64,000 nt of DNA, taken from positions 1-64,000 of the IMG/VR virus record IMGVR_UViG_3300032132_000439, one strand, 5' to 3'. The DNA is from a virus. A model generated the notes under the pieces. The model ran no database searches. It was not told the origin of the DNA and saw only the letters and a list, made by a program, of their open reading frames with translations. Of this stretch, positions 32,645 to 41,392 are shown piece after piece (position 1 is the stretch's first letter; each line of letters begins with the position of its first letter). Position numbers and translations under genes: made by a program.

Positions 32645-35431
32645 TTAGGCCATTTTAGCGACGAATGTGATACCAACACTGTGATCAGCATCAGTTGTAT
32701 TCAAGCGATCAAGTGTGATTTCGTTGGTGCCTGATTTGCCTGTTGCACCAGCAGCCCAGTTGAATGTCCCCGCAGAGGTGTTAACGGCAAAACCATAAAC
32801 ATCGTCAGCGCCAGTGACCTCAAATGAGATTGCATCATCGTTGTCACTGCGGAACCAGATTGAGTAATAGCGAAGTTTACCTTTTTGGTAGTAATTCGCA
32901 TTGTTTACGTTGTACTTGCCATTAGCAGGGTTGTCGCTAGTCGTAACAACCCACGAATTACCCGCCGTTTGGTTCAGTGTGGCTTCGACAAGTGCTGTGT
33001 CGTTAACCTCAGTGATTACTTGAGGCACAAGCTTAGCGTTTGCCGCGTCCCATTCAAACGTGTCGCCATCAACGGCAGTCGATAGGTCGATTTCAACAGC
33101 TGTTGCAGGCAACACTGTCGTTTCTGGCAGTTGTTCAACCAAGAAAGTTGAACGCACTCCAAGCTCACCAAGGGAACCGCTGGAAAAATCAATACCAACC
33201 TCACTGTCAACAGCGGGCGTGAAATACACTTCCGCGCTAGGAAGAACAGATTGATTGTGCGTCGCTTTCGATGGATGTAGATCAATCGGGTCGGTCGGCC
33301 CGATATTAGCATTTGCCGTCAAATCTACGAACCTGAGTTGCGCGGCATCACCGGTGCCAGAAGATGGAGGGAACAACTGAAGGTGAGCAGATAAGCGGTA
33401 TGTTTTACCCGCCTTAAGCCCTTGAATTGAGCCCGTGCCAGATAGTGACAGAACAGCATGAACGTCACTAAAGTGCGTTACATCAAAGCCGTAGTGAGTT
33501 GCACCGGAGTCGTTTGCCGTCGCTGAGAGGCCAACTTGAATGCGTGAAAGCGGTTCAACTGTAATGGCATCAACTACGCTATAGCTTGGCTCAACACTGA
33601 TCGAAAGCGTGTTCGCATCACGCACATAAAGCAATGACTGGGCAACGCCCGTGGACGGCTTCACATCAGTGAGCGCACCGGCTGTTGTTTGATCCAACCA
33701 ATAATATTCACCAACGCTCAAACCGTGACCCGTGACAGTGACAGCGCCAACTGTTGTGATAACGAAATTATCAACATCAACAACGCTGGTTACGATTGTG
33801 TGCGCATCCAAATCACCATCTGTTGCAACGGCTTTGACCCAGTTGGTGCCGTCGTGGTGAACCGCTTCAAGTTGTGAAAAACCGTGAGCTGTTTGGTTCA
33901 CATCTTCAAGCAAGCGTGACGCTTCGCCGGAAGACACCATGCCATCACTGTCAGCAACAAGAACCCAATGCTGACCCGTGTTTGTTGGCTTGATAAAGTG
34001 CAAGACGCGATCACCAGAGTTGTTTTGCGCCTGAGTGATTGTGCCAATCGCTGTTGCGCCATCAAAGCCCTTAAAGGCTGAGCTGAAAACAAAGTCGCGA
34101 TCAATTGTATCGATGTTGCGAAGGTGAACAATAACGTCACCGAGAATACCCGTGTTACCCGTAAAGCTTTCAATTTCACAATTGCCTGTCGAGGCATTGG
34201 AGGAAACAAAGCGGTAAGCGCCTTGGCTGTAGCTTAGTTCTTGAGGTGTTCCAGTTGCAAAGATGGATTCAACGCCTACAAAGCCGTACTTCTTTGCACT
34301 AAAACCAGCTTCATCAATTGCCCCTTTTACGTCGCCCGCCTGTTCAAAATTGACCGCGTTGCCGTCAAGTTCAACAGTGCGAGGGCCGGTTAGTGTACCA
34401 TCTGTATTGAAGATGTTTTCACTTACGGCTGGCGTTTCCCAAATAAGCTTTGCAGAGCCAGCGGGTGAAATGCTCCAAATGTGTGTGACCGTATCGGTGC
34501 CAACATCTGTGCCAGTATACCAAGCCAATGCCGGGCCAGCGATTGCACGAGCTGTGACTTCCGATTCAGTTGGGTTTGCAACATCAGAAGCCGCAAGAGT
34601 TGCCGCTGTGATAAATACATGCGCACCGGTTTGGCTGTAAAGCTTGCCATCGCCCGCTTTGACAATCTGGTTGAAAGCAACGCTTGAAATTAGGTCGTCA
34701 GGGTCAAGAGCGTGCAAGCCGTCAGAGCCGACCTTTAGCAATTGCTCAGCATCCGCTGAAACGTCTTGCGCTGGGTGCTTATGGTCGCCGCGTGCATACG
34801 TAACAGCTGAGCCAGCCGCGCCCGAGCCATCATCTGAGGCCGGTGCAATAACGTTCTCAGGGCCAACAGGTAGTAAAGTTGACAAATCCATAGTGAATGT
34901 TGACGCATCATCGCGTGTGATCGTTAGAATGCCAGATGCATCAACAGTGCCCGACATAATGCGGGCTAGATTTGTGTCGTCGAGATATAGCGACAAATCA
35001 AGGGCGGTTGGTGTGCCCGCTTCGTCGGTATATGTCAGAATGTTCGCAACCAAAGTTAGGCTAGTGAGCGTTTCTGCAACATTGTCAGTGATTGTTACAG
35101 ATGCGCCGTGATCATCGGTGATCGTAAACGTGCCATCACCATTGTCGAGCGCAACAGTGCGCTTGGAATCGAAAGTAACAACAACACCGGCACCATTGTT
35201 GTGAGAGAACGTGCCGTCACCATTGTCCGTGATAACTGAGGTGACATCATTGATCGCGTCAAGTTGGGTCTTGAGCACCTTGCCTTGTTCAGCCGAAAGA
35301 GGCGACAATGCACCACCCGTGGTTAGGTTATCAATGACTTCACTTTTGCGCACCAACGATGCGCTATCTGACAGGCCGGTCGAAGATGAAACCCCACCCT
35401 CCCGGCGAGGCCGCGACGTAATCATGTTCAT
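32645..35431 (-). CDS. Large fibre- or appendage-like structural protein
   Basis: About 928 residues from the ATG at 35431 (GGGGA upstream). N-terminal region has repeats with an NGDGTF-T-DD/N pattern (residues ~50-110, three copies) and a DPDDL / DHKHPAQDVSADAE block near 230, as in tail-fibre or appendage proteins with collagen/fibre-like linkers. The remainder is Asp/Thr/Val/Gly-rich beta sequence. It probably forms a virion surface fibre or spike; it is far from the main fibre genes at 1.4-4.9 kb. Confidence 0.6.
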   Translation of the reverse strand: MNMITSRPRREGGVSSSTGLSDSASLVRKSEVIDNLTTGGALSPLSAEQGKVLKTQLDAINDVTSVITDNGDGTFSHNNGAGVVVTFDSKRTVALDNGDGTFTITDDHGASVTITDNVAETLTSLTLVANILTYTDEAGTPTALDLSLYLDDTNLARIMSGTVDASGILTITRDDASTFTMDLSTLLPVGPENVIAPASDDGSGAAGSAVTYARGDHKHPAQDVSADAEQLLKVGSDGLHALDPDDLISSVAFNQIVKAGDGKLYSQTGAHVFITAATLAASDVANPTESEVTARAIAGPALAWYTGTDVGTDTVTHIWSISPAGSAKLIWETPAVSENIFNTDGTLTGPRTVELDGNAVNFEQAGDVKGAIDEAGFSAKKYGFVGVESIFATGTPQELSYSQGAYRFVSSNASTGNCEIESFTGNTGILGDVIVHLRNIDTIDRDFVFSSAFKGFDGATAIGTITQAQNNSGDRVLHFIKPTNTGQHWVLVADSDGMVSSGEASRLLEDVNQTAHGFSQLEAVHHDGTNWVKAVATDGDLDAHTIVTSVVDVDNFVITTVGAVTVTGHGLSVGEYYWLDQTTAGALTDVKPSTGVAQSLLYVRDANTLSISVEPSYSVVDAITVEPLSRIQVGLSATANDSGATHYGFDVTHFSDVHAVLSLSGTGSIQGLKAGKTYRLSAHLQLFPPSSGTGDAAQLRFVDLTANANIGPTDPIDLHPSKATHNQSVLPSAEVYFTPAVDSEVGIDFSSGSLGELGVRSTFLVEQLPETTVLPATAVEIDLSTAVDGDTFEWDAANAKLVPQVITEVNDTALVEATLNQTAGNSWVVTTSDNPANGKYNVNNANYYQKGKLRYYSIWFRSDNDDAISFEVTGADDVYGFAVNTSAGTFNWAAGATGKSGTNEITLDRLNTTDADHSVGITFVAKMA

Positions 35432-35446
35432 AGTTTTTCCCCTGAA

Positions 35447-35474
35447 CGAAAAAAGGCCCACCGATTGGTGAGCC
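35447..35474 (-). terminator. Intrinsic terminator in the leader of the large fibre-like gene
   Basis: Minus strand: GGCTCACC and GGTGGGCC pair (one mismatch, four-base loop), followed by six T, ending about 18 bases before the ATG at 35431. It lies downstream of the operator/promoter at 35.5 kb, so the promoter's own transcript passes it before reaching the gene. Confidence 0.75.
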
Positions 35475-35497
35475 TCAAGATTTGGATTTTTGGAAAG

Positions 35498-35534
35498 TTA
35501 CCACATTGGTAAATCAGACTGTTTGGAATGTCAA
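35498..35534 (-). promoter_or_regulatory. Palindromic operator TTACCA-CAT-TGGTAA with promoter elements
   Basis: 35498-35512 reads TTACCACATTGGTAA, a perfect 6+3+6 dyad and the best-formed copy of the operator recurring in this prophage. On the minus strand TTGACA (35529-35534) would place the operator over the -10 with a 16-base spacer. CAAACAGTC follows the -35. The -35 overlaps the end of the upstream gene. Confidence 0.6.
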
Positions 35535-36061
35535 ACTGTTTTTTGTATTCCCCAATAATTCGCCAAAGTGTCAAGTGCCTCAATTAGAGATTCTTGGTGA
35601 TGATACCGCATAAGCTCATATGACTTTTGCCGCTCTTTGCTTTTCCGCCGGGCATATTCCGCGACCGTTGAACCACCAAAGCACACTTGGTTTAGCAGAG
35701 ATGCGGCAACACGACCGATCCGGGTGTTTGCTTGCGCTAGATCACCAGCCGCCTCAATTGCGCGATCTTGAACCCCTATTCTCGCACCGCTTGGAATGCG
35801 CGGTTCATAATCAACAGCTTTTAGGCCGCTGATTTCTGCGCTGTGGCAAAGCTCCCCGTATTTTCGCCCGGCTTGCAATTGCGCCCGGGTGATTTTGTGA
35901 TGTTTGTATAACCGGCCCAAAGGGTCAGTTTTGAAATTGACGTGCGCTGTGATCTTTTCCGGTTCCCCATACGAACCAAACTCAGGATTATCAATTTCAG
36001 CCTCTTCCACGTCAGCACCAAACACCGGCATGCGTGGCTTTGATCGCTTAGCTTTCGCCAT
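35531..36061 (-). CDS. DUF6456-like phage protein, candidate late regulator
   Basis: About 176 residues from the ATG at 36061 (a TTG-type start slightly upstream is also open). The basic N-terminus, a YKHHKITRAQLQAGRKYGELCH-like helix near residue 50, IPSGARIGVQDRAIEAAGDLAQANTRIGRVAASLLNQVCF near 90-130 and LIEALDTLANYWG at the end resemble the DUF6456 family common in alphaproteobacterial phages. Family role is not established. It is the last early gene before the structural units, so an antiterminator or late activator is a reasonable guess. Confidence 0.5.
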   Translation of the reverse strand: MAKAKRSKPRMPVFGADVEEAEIDNPEFGSYGEPEKITAHVNFKTDPLGRLYKHHKITRAQLQAGRKYGELCHSAEISGLKAVDYEPRIPSGARIGVQDRAIEAAGDLAQANTRIGRVAASLLNQVCFGGSTVAEYARRKSKERQKSYELMRYHHQESLIEALDTLANYWGIQKTV

Positions 36062-36425
36062 TAGCGTCACCTTCGATCATGGGCGCTGAAAGGGTGATTA
36101 GGCGCGATGCGTTTAGCAAGATCGCCCGGGCTTCTGAATTTTCGCCGTGCATGTGTGCCATGCCTTGAATCATCGAGATGCACCGATCACGCTCACGGGT
36201 CATGGCCGTGTTAACAGATCGCACCGCTTGGTCCATAGCTGCAGCATTGGTCAAAGAGTTTTGGAGAACATCGCCAGATTTTTGGCTTTTGTTCAGCAGG
36301 TTTTCCAAAACCTCAATCTTTGGGCTTAGCTCACCGGTCGCTTCCTTGTGGCCTTCACGCCAACCAGCCTTGCGTGATTTCTCAAGCTCCGATTTGTGTC
36401 GAATTTCCAAAGTGCTTTCCGTCAT
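36048..36425 (-). CDS. Helical phage protein, unknown, 125 residues
   Basis: Highly charged and helical, with a Lys/Arg/Glu-rich first third (SELEKSRKAGWREGHKEATGELS) and a middle coiled-coil-like part. The C-terminus (ARAILLNASRLITLSAPMIEGD) is a hydrophobic helix. Overlaps both neighbours by a few bases. No recognised family. Confidence 0.5.
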   Translation of the reverse strand: MTESTLEIRHKSELEKSRKAGWREGHKEATGELSPKIEVLENLLNKSQKSGDVLQNSLTNAAAMDQAVRSVNTAMTRERDRCISMIQGMAHMHGENSEARAILLNASRLITLSAPMIEGDANGES

Positions 36426-36874
36426 TTCCGTGCAACCCTTTTCTTGCGATCAAGACCCTTGAACGCGATTTCGTCGATCTGTGGTTGTGGAAGCGTGAAA
36501 CCAAATTCAGCCAGCCAATCCATGACAATGGGGGTCATGACCGTGATTGCAGCTCTTGGCGTATCCGCCTTGATTGTGATCACCTTGTGGCCAAGCTTGC
36601 GAAAGTTCGCATGCCGCTTTTTTTGGTTTGCTGATCTGGAACCTTGCTTGGCCTTGACCTCAATGTGCCGGATTATCTCCTTCGGGAAATATAACCTCAG
36701 ATCAGGCTCCCCGGCTTGCATGCCGCTGGCCTTCGCTCTGCCCCGCTCAACCTTGCTCCGGTAAGCGCCATTTTGATCCGCCGCGAACATCAAAGGCGCT
36801 CCGGCATCGATCAAGCGTTGAAGCACTTGAGCCATGTAGGATTGAATTTGATTTTCAGAATATCGGATCGGCAA
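36422..36874 (-). CDS. VRR-NUC domain nuclease
   Basis: About 150 residues. The VRR-NUC signature is visible: KASGMQAGEPDLRLYFP near residue 48, RHIEVKAKQGSRSANQKKRHANFRKLGHKVI near 68 with the E-x-K catalytic pair, and a following helix. The family is a PD-(D/E)XK nuclease common in phages, usually acting on branched or recombination intermediates. It sits two genes upstream of the candidate late regulator, downstream of the primase. Confidence 0.85.
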   Translation of the reverse strand: MPIRYSENQIQSYMAQVLQRLIDAGAPLMFAADQNGAYRSKVERGRAKASGMQAGEPDLRLYFPKEIIRHIEVKAKQGSRSANQKKRHANFRKLGHKVITIKADTPRAAITVMTPIVMDWLAEFGFTLPQPQIDEIAFKGLDRKKRVARK

Positions 36875-37248
36875 TTTTTCAGTTCTCCATCAACAACAGG
36901 ATTGAAGGTTTACCGAATACGTGAATTGAGATCAAGAATTATCTGATTTGGCAATCAAGTAAAAATACTAGACGTTTTTAAAAACCACCATTTCTTACTT
37001 TCACCCTCTTATATAGATATAAATAGAAAGAGAAAAAGATAAGAAAGAACATAAAGAACACGCACACGAGAGGATTAGTTTTATCCCTTATAGGGGAAAG
37101 TATTGAAAAGAAAAGCGTTTGTTTTCAATGGCTTATTCAGGTAATTTCCCCACTTAAATTTAGGAGGTTTTTGAAATCCTCCGATTGTTAGGTGTATAGG
37201 GGGAGCGCGAGAAAGTAGTTTAACGCGCTCCATTTTGGTGTGAAAATA
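36875..37248. promoter_or_regulatory. AT-rich gene-free stretch: promoter and hairpins
   Basis: 374 bases without a gene between primase and VRR-NUC genes. A minus-strand promoter-like pair TTGATC (36930-36935), 17-base spacer and TAAACC (36907-36912) overlaps an operator-like TTTACCGAATACGTGAA at 36909-36925. The central part is A/T-rich with GAAAGA/AAGAA runs. Hairpins GGAGCGCG...CGCGCTCC (37202-37231) and GGAGG...CCTCC (37163-37182) lie next to the primase stop. It could also contain a replication origin; nothing proves it. Confidence 0.45.
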
Positions 37249-39753
37249 CTACAATGTGACCAGAGAATAGTTTCTTTTTGGTCGCCCCTTACCCTGCTCA
37301 ACGCTCTCAACTATGGTCCCTGAATCCATCAAACCGCCCAATAATCGATCTAAAAGTTGTCTGTCAACGCCCCTTTTATTCATCTTTAGGGACACAAATG
37401 TGCGCGATGCGGAGCCCCCTTGATTGCGCAAAATGGTAATAATTGATCTTGTTCGTTTGAGATTTGCTTCATCGCTACTACTCGCAATTGACTCCATATT
37501 TGCAAAATAACGCATTTGATTGCCTAACAAGTGACTGACAAAATCAAAGGCAAATCGCAGGTGTTTTTGCTGTATAGTCACGGCCCTGCAGTCCTCAGTT
37601 ACCGCTAAGATCAAGGCTACTTTTAAAGCGTTCTCAACGGCGCGGTTAAACGCATCTGCAAGCGGGTTACCTTGTTTCTCAAGTTTGTTTACAATCTCCG
37701 TGAATTTTTCGAGCTGTTTAAATACAAATTCCCCTTGCTCTTCACTTAGCGCGATAATCATTGGAGTTGCCGTTTTACTCCCGTCGATTAGCCCGTTTGA
37801 GGATTGGAACTTGTTAACGCGATAGGCCAGTATGTCCGCAATGCCCGAGGCTGCTTTTGTTGGTGCTATTGCCTTGGATGCTTGCATTTTCGCCTCTTTG
37901 GTTTCGAAATGCATCATCATACGCGGCAAGAACCCCATAGACCAAAGGCTGTCGTTGTAGTTTTCGCGAAAATCTGACGGTGTTGTTGCTCCAATCATAT
38001 TGAAACTTGGGTTTTGGACGGGATCAAAACGCCCCTTAATCTTAGCGCTTCCCGACCCCCTAGCCCGGCGCGATCTTGCGAAGGACGATCCAGATGCGGA
38101 GTAGAGTTTTAGAAGGCTTGTTCTGATTTCATCTTGAGTGGCCACAATGTTTTTGCCGATGAATTTTTTCATGAACCCGCCAAATTCATCAATCGAAGCC
38201 ATGACGGCGGGTAGCTCTTTGATCATATCATAGAGCGCCGCCCCTGACGTTACGTCACCCTCTTGCATCAACGTGCTTGGCTGCACCCGGGTAAAGCAAT
38301 CGTTTTCATCGTCATAAAGCTCACCGCCCGGCACCAAGTCACGATAGTAAACGTCGGATAGTTTCAGCACCTTTTCAACGGAGCTTAGTCGTGATGTTTT
38401 ACCGTAAGCGGCACCGGCAACCGTGAGGGTGTAAACGTTGCTATAAGTGGTGTAACGCCCCTCAATAGCCCATGCGCGGCCTAGCAATGCCCCGCAATAG
38501 GTTAGCGCGGTTAAACCACTCATAAGAGGGCTCCGGCTCGGCGCGGCGCTTTCTAGATAATCGGTAAGATCGGACCACACGCCTCCAAAGCTGTTAAGCC
38601 GCTTATGAAAGTCAAATTCACGCACAAGCCCCTTGACCACTTCATTGTCAGTGTTCTCCTCTTCCGCCTTCACATCTGCAATTTCTTCCGAAGTTGGTTG
38701 CGTGGCGGCGAGCTGCTCAGCCTTTGCAAGCGCTGATTTTTTGTCCTCACTGGCGATGATTGATTTGACGTGTTCCGTATCATCCCAATTGGTTAGCGGA
38801 TCAACAATGCTCATAAGCCACCACAACGCCTCATTGCTATCAATCCCGCGCGCGGCCATCACCAATTGAACGGGGCTGTAACCTTGATCAATTCCAAAGT
38901 CTTTAATGCCATTGCGGTTGATAGACAGGTTCTGACTGCGCTCAGCAAGAGGCCGTCCGCTCGAGCTGGATCGCCATGTTGCAACTGCCTTGTAGCCACC
39001 CGCCACTTGCTCCAAATTATACAGGTCCAGCTCTTCAACCCAACTTTGCAGATCGGCTAAGCTGAGGTTGTTTGCGATATCGTACCAATCCCCGTCCGAC
39101 TGGCTCACGTCGCCGTTATCTTCGGACTTATCAGGGCGAACACCTTTGCGCTTTACGTTGAACGGTTTCAACGCTTCCGATATTGCCTCAACATGTTCAT
39201 TGGTCAGCTCCGGTAATTCGTCGGCCGGAACGGTGCAAAGATCAACGCCCATCTCTTTCCACTCATAGGGGTTTTGTGTGTCCGGGTGAATGGTTGGCGG
39301 TATCACCGTTTGATTGCCCATGCCCAACACTTCGCAAACGCTTTTAGGGTGTTCACCTTTCTTGACTGGTGCGAAGAACTTTTGCGCCCTCACCGTGCCG
39401 TCAGTTTTATAAAATGCGGTATAGCCCTTTGCACCGACCTTCATTACATCGCTACCCGGCAAGCAAGCTTCAATTGCCGCCACCATCTCCGGTGTTCCGT
39501 AATCAAGGTCAATAGCCACCACATTTGATGATCCCGGGCCTAATGCAATTCCAATGCCAGCTCCCGGCCATGTAGCCCAATTAGCCAATTGCTCAGCCGT
39601 GGGTTGCGTGATTGAAAACTGTGACCAAGCTTTTAGAGGATACCAGCGAGTTCCGTCATATAAGCCGGGGTATTTCGTGCCCGGTCTAATAGGGATCGGG
39701 CTGTAACCGTTTTCAACAAGTTGCTTAGCGATTTCATTAAAAGGTGACTGCAC
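37249..39753 (-). CDS. Primase-polymerase with helicase-like (DUF3987) domain
   Basis: About 834 residues, starting at a GTG (39753) with GGAG eight bases upstream. The first ~170 residues are a bifunctional primase-polymerase domain (GYSPIPIRPGTKYPG; IAIDLDYGTPEM near residue 67; then His/Asp residues around KVGAKGYTAFYK). The rest is a DUF3987-type ATPase with GAAYGKTSRLSSVEKV near residue 450 (Walker A) and SIDEFGGFMKKF near 530. Such proteins start and unwind phage replication forks. It is read from the 39.9 kb promoter region. Confidence 0.88.
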   Translation of the reverse strand: MQSPFNEIAKQLVENGYSPIPIRPGTKYPGLYDGTRWYPLKAWSQFSITQPTAEQLANWATWPGAGIGIALGPGSSNVVAIDLDYGTPEMVAAIEACLPGSDVMKVGAKGYTAFYKTDGTVRAQKFFAPVKKGEHPKSVCEVLGMGNQTVIPPTIHPDTQNPYEWKEMGVDLCTVPADELPELTNEHVEAISEALKPFNVKRKGVRPDKSEDNGDVSQSDGDWYDIANNLSLADLQSWVEELDLYNLEQVAGGYKAVATWRSSSSGRPLAERSQNLSINRNGIKDFGIDQGYSPVQLVMAARGIDSNEALWWLMSIVDPLTNWDDTEHVKSIIASEDKKSALAKAEQLAATQPTSEEIADVKAEEENTDNEVVKGLVREFDFHKRLNSFGGVWSDLTDYLESAAPSRSPLMSGLTALTYCGALLGRAWAIEGRYTTYSNVYTLTVAGAAYGKTSRLSSVEKVLKLSDVYYRDLVPGGELYDDENDCFTRVQPSTLMQEGDVTSGAALYDMIKELPAVMASIDEFGGFMKKFIGKNIVATQDEIRTSLLKLYSASGSSFARSRRARGSGSAKIKGRFDPVQNPSFNMIGATTPSDFRENYNDSLWSMGFLPRMMMHFETKEAKMQASKAIAPTKAASGIADILAYRVNKFQSSNGLIDGSKTATPMIIALSEEQGEFVFKQLEKFTEIVNKLEKQGNPLADAFNRAVENALKVALILAVTEDCRAVTIQQKHLRFAFDFVSHLLGNQMRYFANMESIASSSDEANLKRTRSIITILRNQGGSASRTFVSLKMNKRGVDRQLLDRLLGGLMDSGTIVESVEQGKGRPKRNYSLVTL

Positions 39754-40003
39754 TGTATTTCTCCATTTACGCAAATTTCGATATGCACAACCTCACCATA
39801 TTCACCAAAAACGCAAGAGGGGGTGTGTATTGAAAAGGGTTGCAATTCTCAGTTTCGGTGATTATTGCAGTATTAATGCACCACTCAAACCCATGTAAAC
39901 CAAGGCTTTTCAAAATAAGTTACCAAAAATGACATTTTTTTGTTGCATTCACTCAGGGATAAGTTAGATTACCAATATTGAGAAAACAACTTGGAGAGAT
40001 CAA
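39754..40003. promoter_or_regulatory. Divergent promoter region between primase and plus-strand genes
   Basis: Plus strand: TTGCAT (39943-39948), 16-base spacer, TAGATT (39965-39970), with the half-operator TTACCA at 39969-39974 over the -10. Another TTACCA lies at 39920-39925. For the primase, TTGGTGAATATGGTG (about 39796-39811, minus strand) contains two TGGTG units like the operator arms. The conserved CAACTTGGAGA block precedes the start at 40004. Confidence 0.5.
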
Positions 40004-40285
40004 ATGACAACGACTAAAGAGACTTTCATGCAAGCCTATATCCTGCAACGCGCCGGTGCCCACACTGGCTCCATTACATCGGGCAAGCTTGTGGCTAGCG
40101 CTGCAAACGTTTGGCAAGAGCTGCAGTATGAACTTGGTAATGAAGAGCGCCCACAAGCGGTAAGCCATGATGAAGATGGTGTTGTAATCACGAACAGTGA
40201 TGAAACTGACAGTAACGGCACAACTATCGGTGAATGCGATGCCGTGCCGATCCCGTTCATGAACACTCCCGGCGATTTGGATTAA
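40004..40285 (+). CDS. Phage early protein, unknown, 93 residues
   Basis: Start ATG at 40004 with AACTTGGAGA seven bases upstream. The first two-thirds (TTKETFMQAYILQRAGAHTGSITSGKLVAS...) look helical; the C-terminal third is acidic (Asp/Ser/Glu) with a NSDETDSNGT patch. No family recognised. First gene of a plus-strand unit of small proteins. Confidence 0.55.
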   Translation: MTTTKETFMQAYILQRAGAHTGSITSGKLVASAANVWQELQYELGNEERPQAVSHDEDGVVITNSDETDSNGTTIGECDAVPIPFMNTPGDLD

Positions 40286-40295
40286 TCAGAATTGA

Positions 40296-40323
40296 GGTTG
40301 CGCTGACTGGCATTGGCGCAACC
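40296..40323 (+). promoter_or_regulatory. RNA hairpin with CTGGCA loop
   Basis: GGTTGCGC and GCGCAACC form an 8-bp stem extended by T-G, G-T and A-T pairs to an 11-bp stem; the loop is CTGGCA (40307-40312). It sits in the gap before the gene at 40350, nine bases before the CAACTTGGAGA block. Same loop, different stem from the other copies. Confidence 0.75.
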
Positions 40324-40349
40324 CCAAACTTTCAACTTGGAGAATTATT

Positions 40350-40688
40350 ATGTCGCTTATGGATATCGCGCAGTTTGCGCAGTTTCGACACGGAATTGAA
40401 AGCGTTGAGCTGAACGGAAATAGCATTCGCTTGCACTTCCCAAGTGGCCCCCTTGATGCACCAAAAAACAATGCTGCATTCGCTGAGGTCACGGCTCCGG
40501 TAAACCCCGCAATTGGCCTTGAAGTCTATGAGTTGGCTGTTCGGTTCTACATTCCCCACAATGACGGTCACGGCCTTCAACATACGCACCGCGCATTCTT
40601 CAATGACCGCACACAATTGCTTGATTATCTGAGCCGTGAAACTGGTTACAAATTTGAAGCGCCTAGCGATTGGGAGTTGGTGGCATGA
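40350..40688 (+). CDS. Phage early protein, unknown, 112 residues
   Basis: ATG 40350, preceded by CAACTTGGAGAATTATT. Begins MSLMDIAQFAQFRHGIESVELN; central NAAFAEVTAPVNPAIGLEVYELAVRFYIPHN; C-terminal RAFFNDRTQLLDYLSRETGYKFEAPSDWELVA. Compact mixed protein, no family recognised. Its stop overlaps the next start (ATGA). Confidence 0.6.
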   Translation: MSLMDIAQFAQFRHGIESVELNGNSIRLHFPSGPLDAPKNNAAFAEVTAPVNPAIGLEVYELAVRFYIPHNDGHGLQHTHRAFFNDRTQLLDYLSRETGYKFEAPSDWELVA

Positions 40689-40801
40689 GCTATTCAACCC
40701 GCATGCAAATCTTGCTTGGCGCTGGCCTTGCTGCGCTTGTCTTTCTTACCCTTTTGGTTCTGGAAAACCAGTTAGCCGAAGCCGCGAAACTAGCGGTATG
40801 A
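40685..40801 (+). CDS. Small membrane protein, 38 residues
   Basis: Starts MSYSTRMQILLGAG. The central 20 residues (LAALVFLTLLVLEN) form one membrane helix. Start overlaps the preceding stop and its stop overlaps the next start, so it is translated only by coupling. Function unknown. Confidence 0.6.
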   Translation: MSYSTRMQILLGAGLAALVFLTLLVLENQLAEAAKLAV

Positions 40802-41007
40802 AAAACCTAGATTTGATAGCTTGCGCCGGTCTTATCTTGTCCGAGGCCGCCGTTCGCCCCGCCCCACCCCGTGATGACCCTTTCAGCATGTATGGGTGGG
40901 GCGGAGGGCGATGCAGAACGCAACCCAAACCACCACCCTCAAAGGATCGCTCAAAGGCAAAAGCCGCACGTAAGCAATCCCGCAAAAATCGGAGAAAGAA
41001 AAAATGA
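40798..41007 (+). CDS. Small basic protein, unknown, 69 residues
   Basis: Starts MKNLDLIACAGLILSE with ATGA coupling to the gene before. The N-terminus is hydrophobic; the C-terminal 35 residues are extremely basic (KDRSKAKAARKQSRKNRRKKK). The last codons overlap the next start (ATGA). Possibly a nucleic-acid-binding or membrane-attached protein, but no homology recognised. Confidence 0.55.
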   Translation: MKNLDLIACAGLILSEAAVRPAPPRDDPFSMYGWGGGRCRTQPKPPPSKDRSKAKAARKQSRKNRRKKK

Positions 41008-41390
41008 AAATCGAAACATTGGCGGCGGAATGTCGTGATGAAATTTTGTCTAACCTTGGTGATCGATCCGGCATAAACTTGGATAGCTGTTCTTTTGATG
41101 AAGAGATTTGGGAAGAGATCAAAACGGCTCAGTCTGAGATCATTGAACGCGCACTCCAAAAGCAGCGCGATGCCCTACTCACCGGCTCCAAGGAATGGGG
41201 AGATCGCAAAGACGATCTTACCGAGGTGATCAAGGCAAATCACCCGCACTATACAAAAGACTACGCACCGTATTCTCGCGCTCAAGAGTTGGTTTCAAAC
41301 CGGCATTCAAAAGGTGCTTTGATCGGTCTGGTCAGCTACCTACTCGGCCAAGCCGCGATGATCGGTGACGCTGTGGAAAGGCACGGTTGA
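41004..41390 (+). CDS. Phage protein, unknown, 128 residues
   Basis: ATG 41004 overlaps the stop of the previous gene. Mostly helical and acidic at the N-terminus (IETLAAECRDEILSNLGDRSG) with a middle helical part (EIIERALQKQRDALLTGSKEWGDRKDDLTEVI) and a hydrophobic C-terminal helix. No family recognised. Confidence 0.6.
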   Translation: MKIETLAAECRDEILSNLGDRSGINLDSCSFDEEIWEEIKTAQSEIIERALQKQRDALLTGSKEWGDRKDDLTEVIKANHPHYTKDYAPYSRAQELVSNRHSKGALIGLVSYLLGQAAMIGDAVERHG

Positions 41391-41392
41391 TC

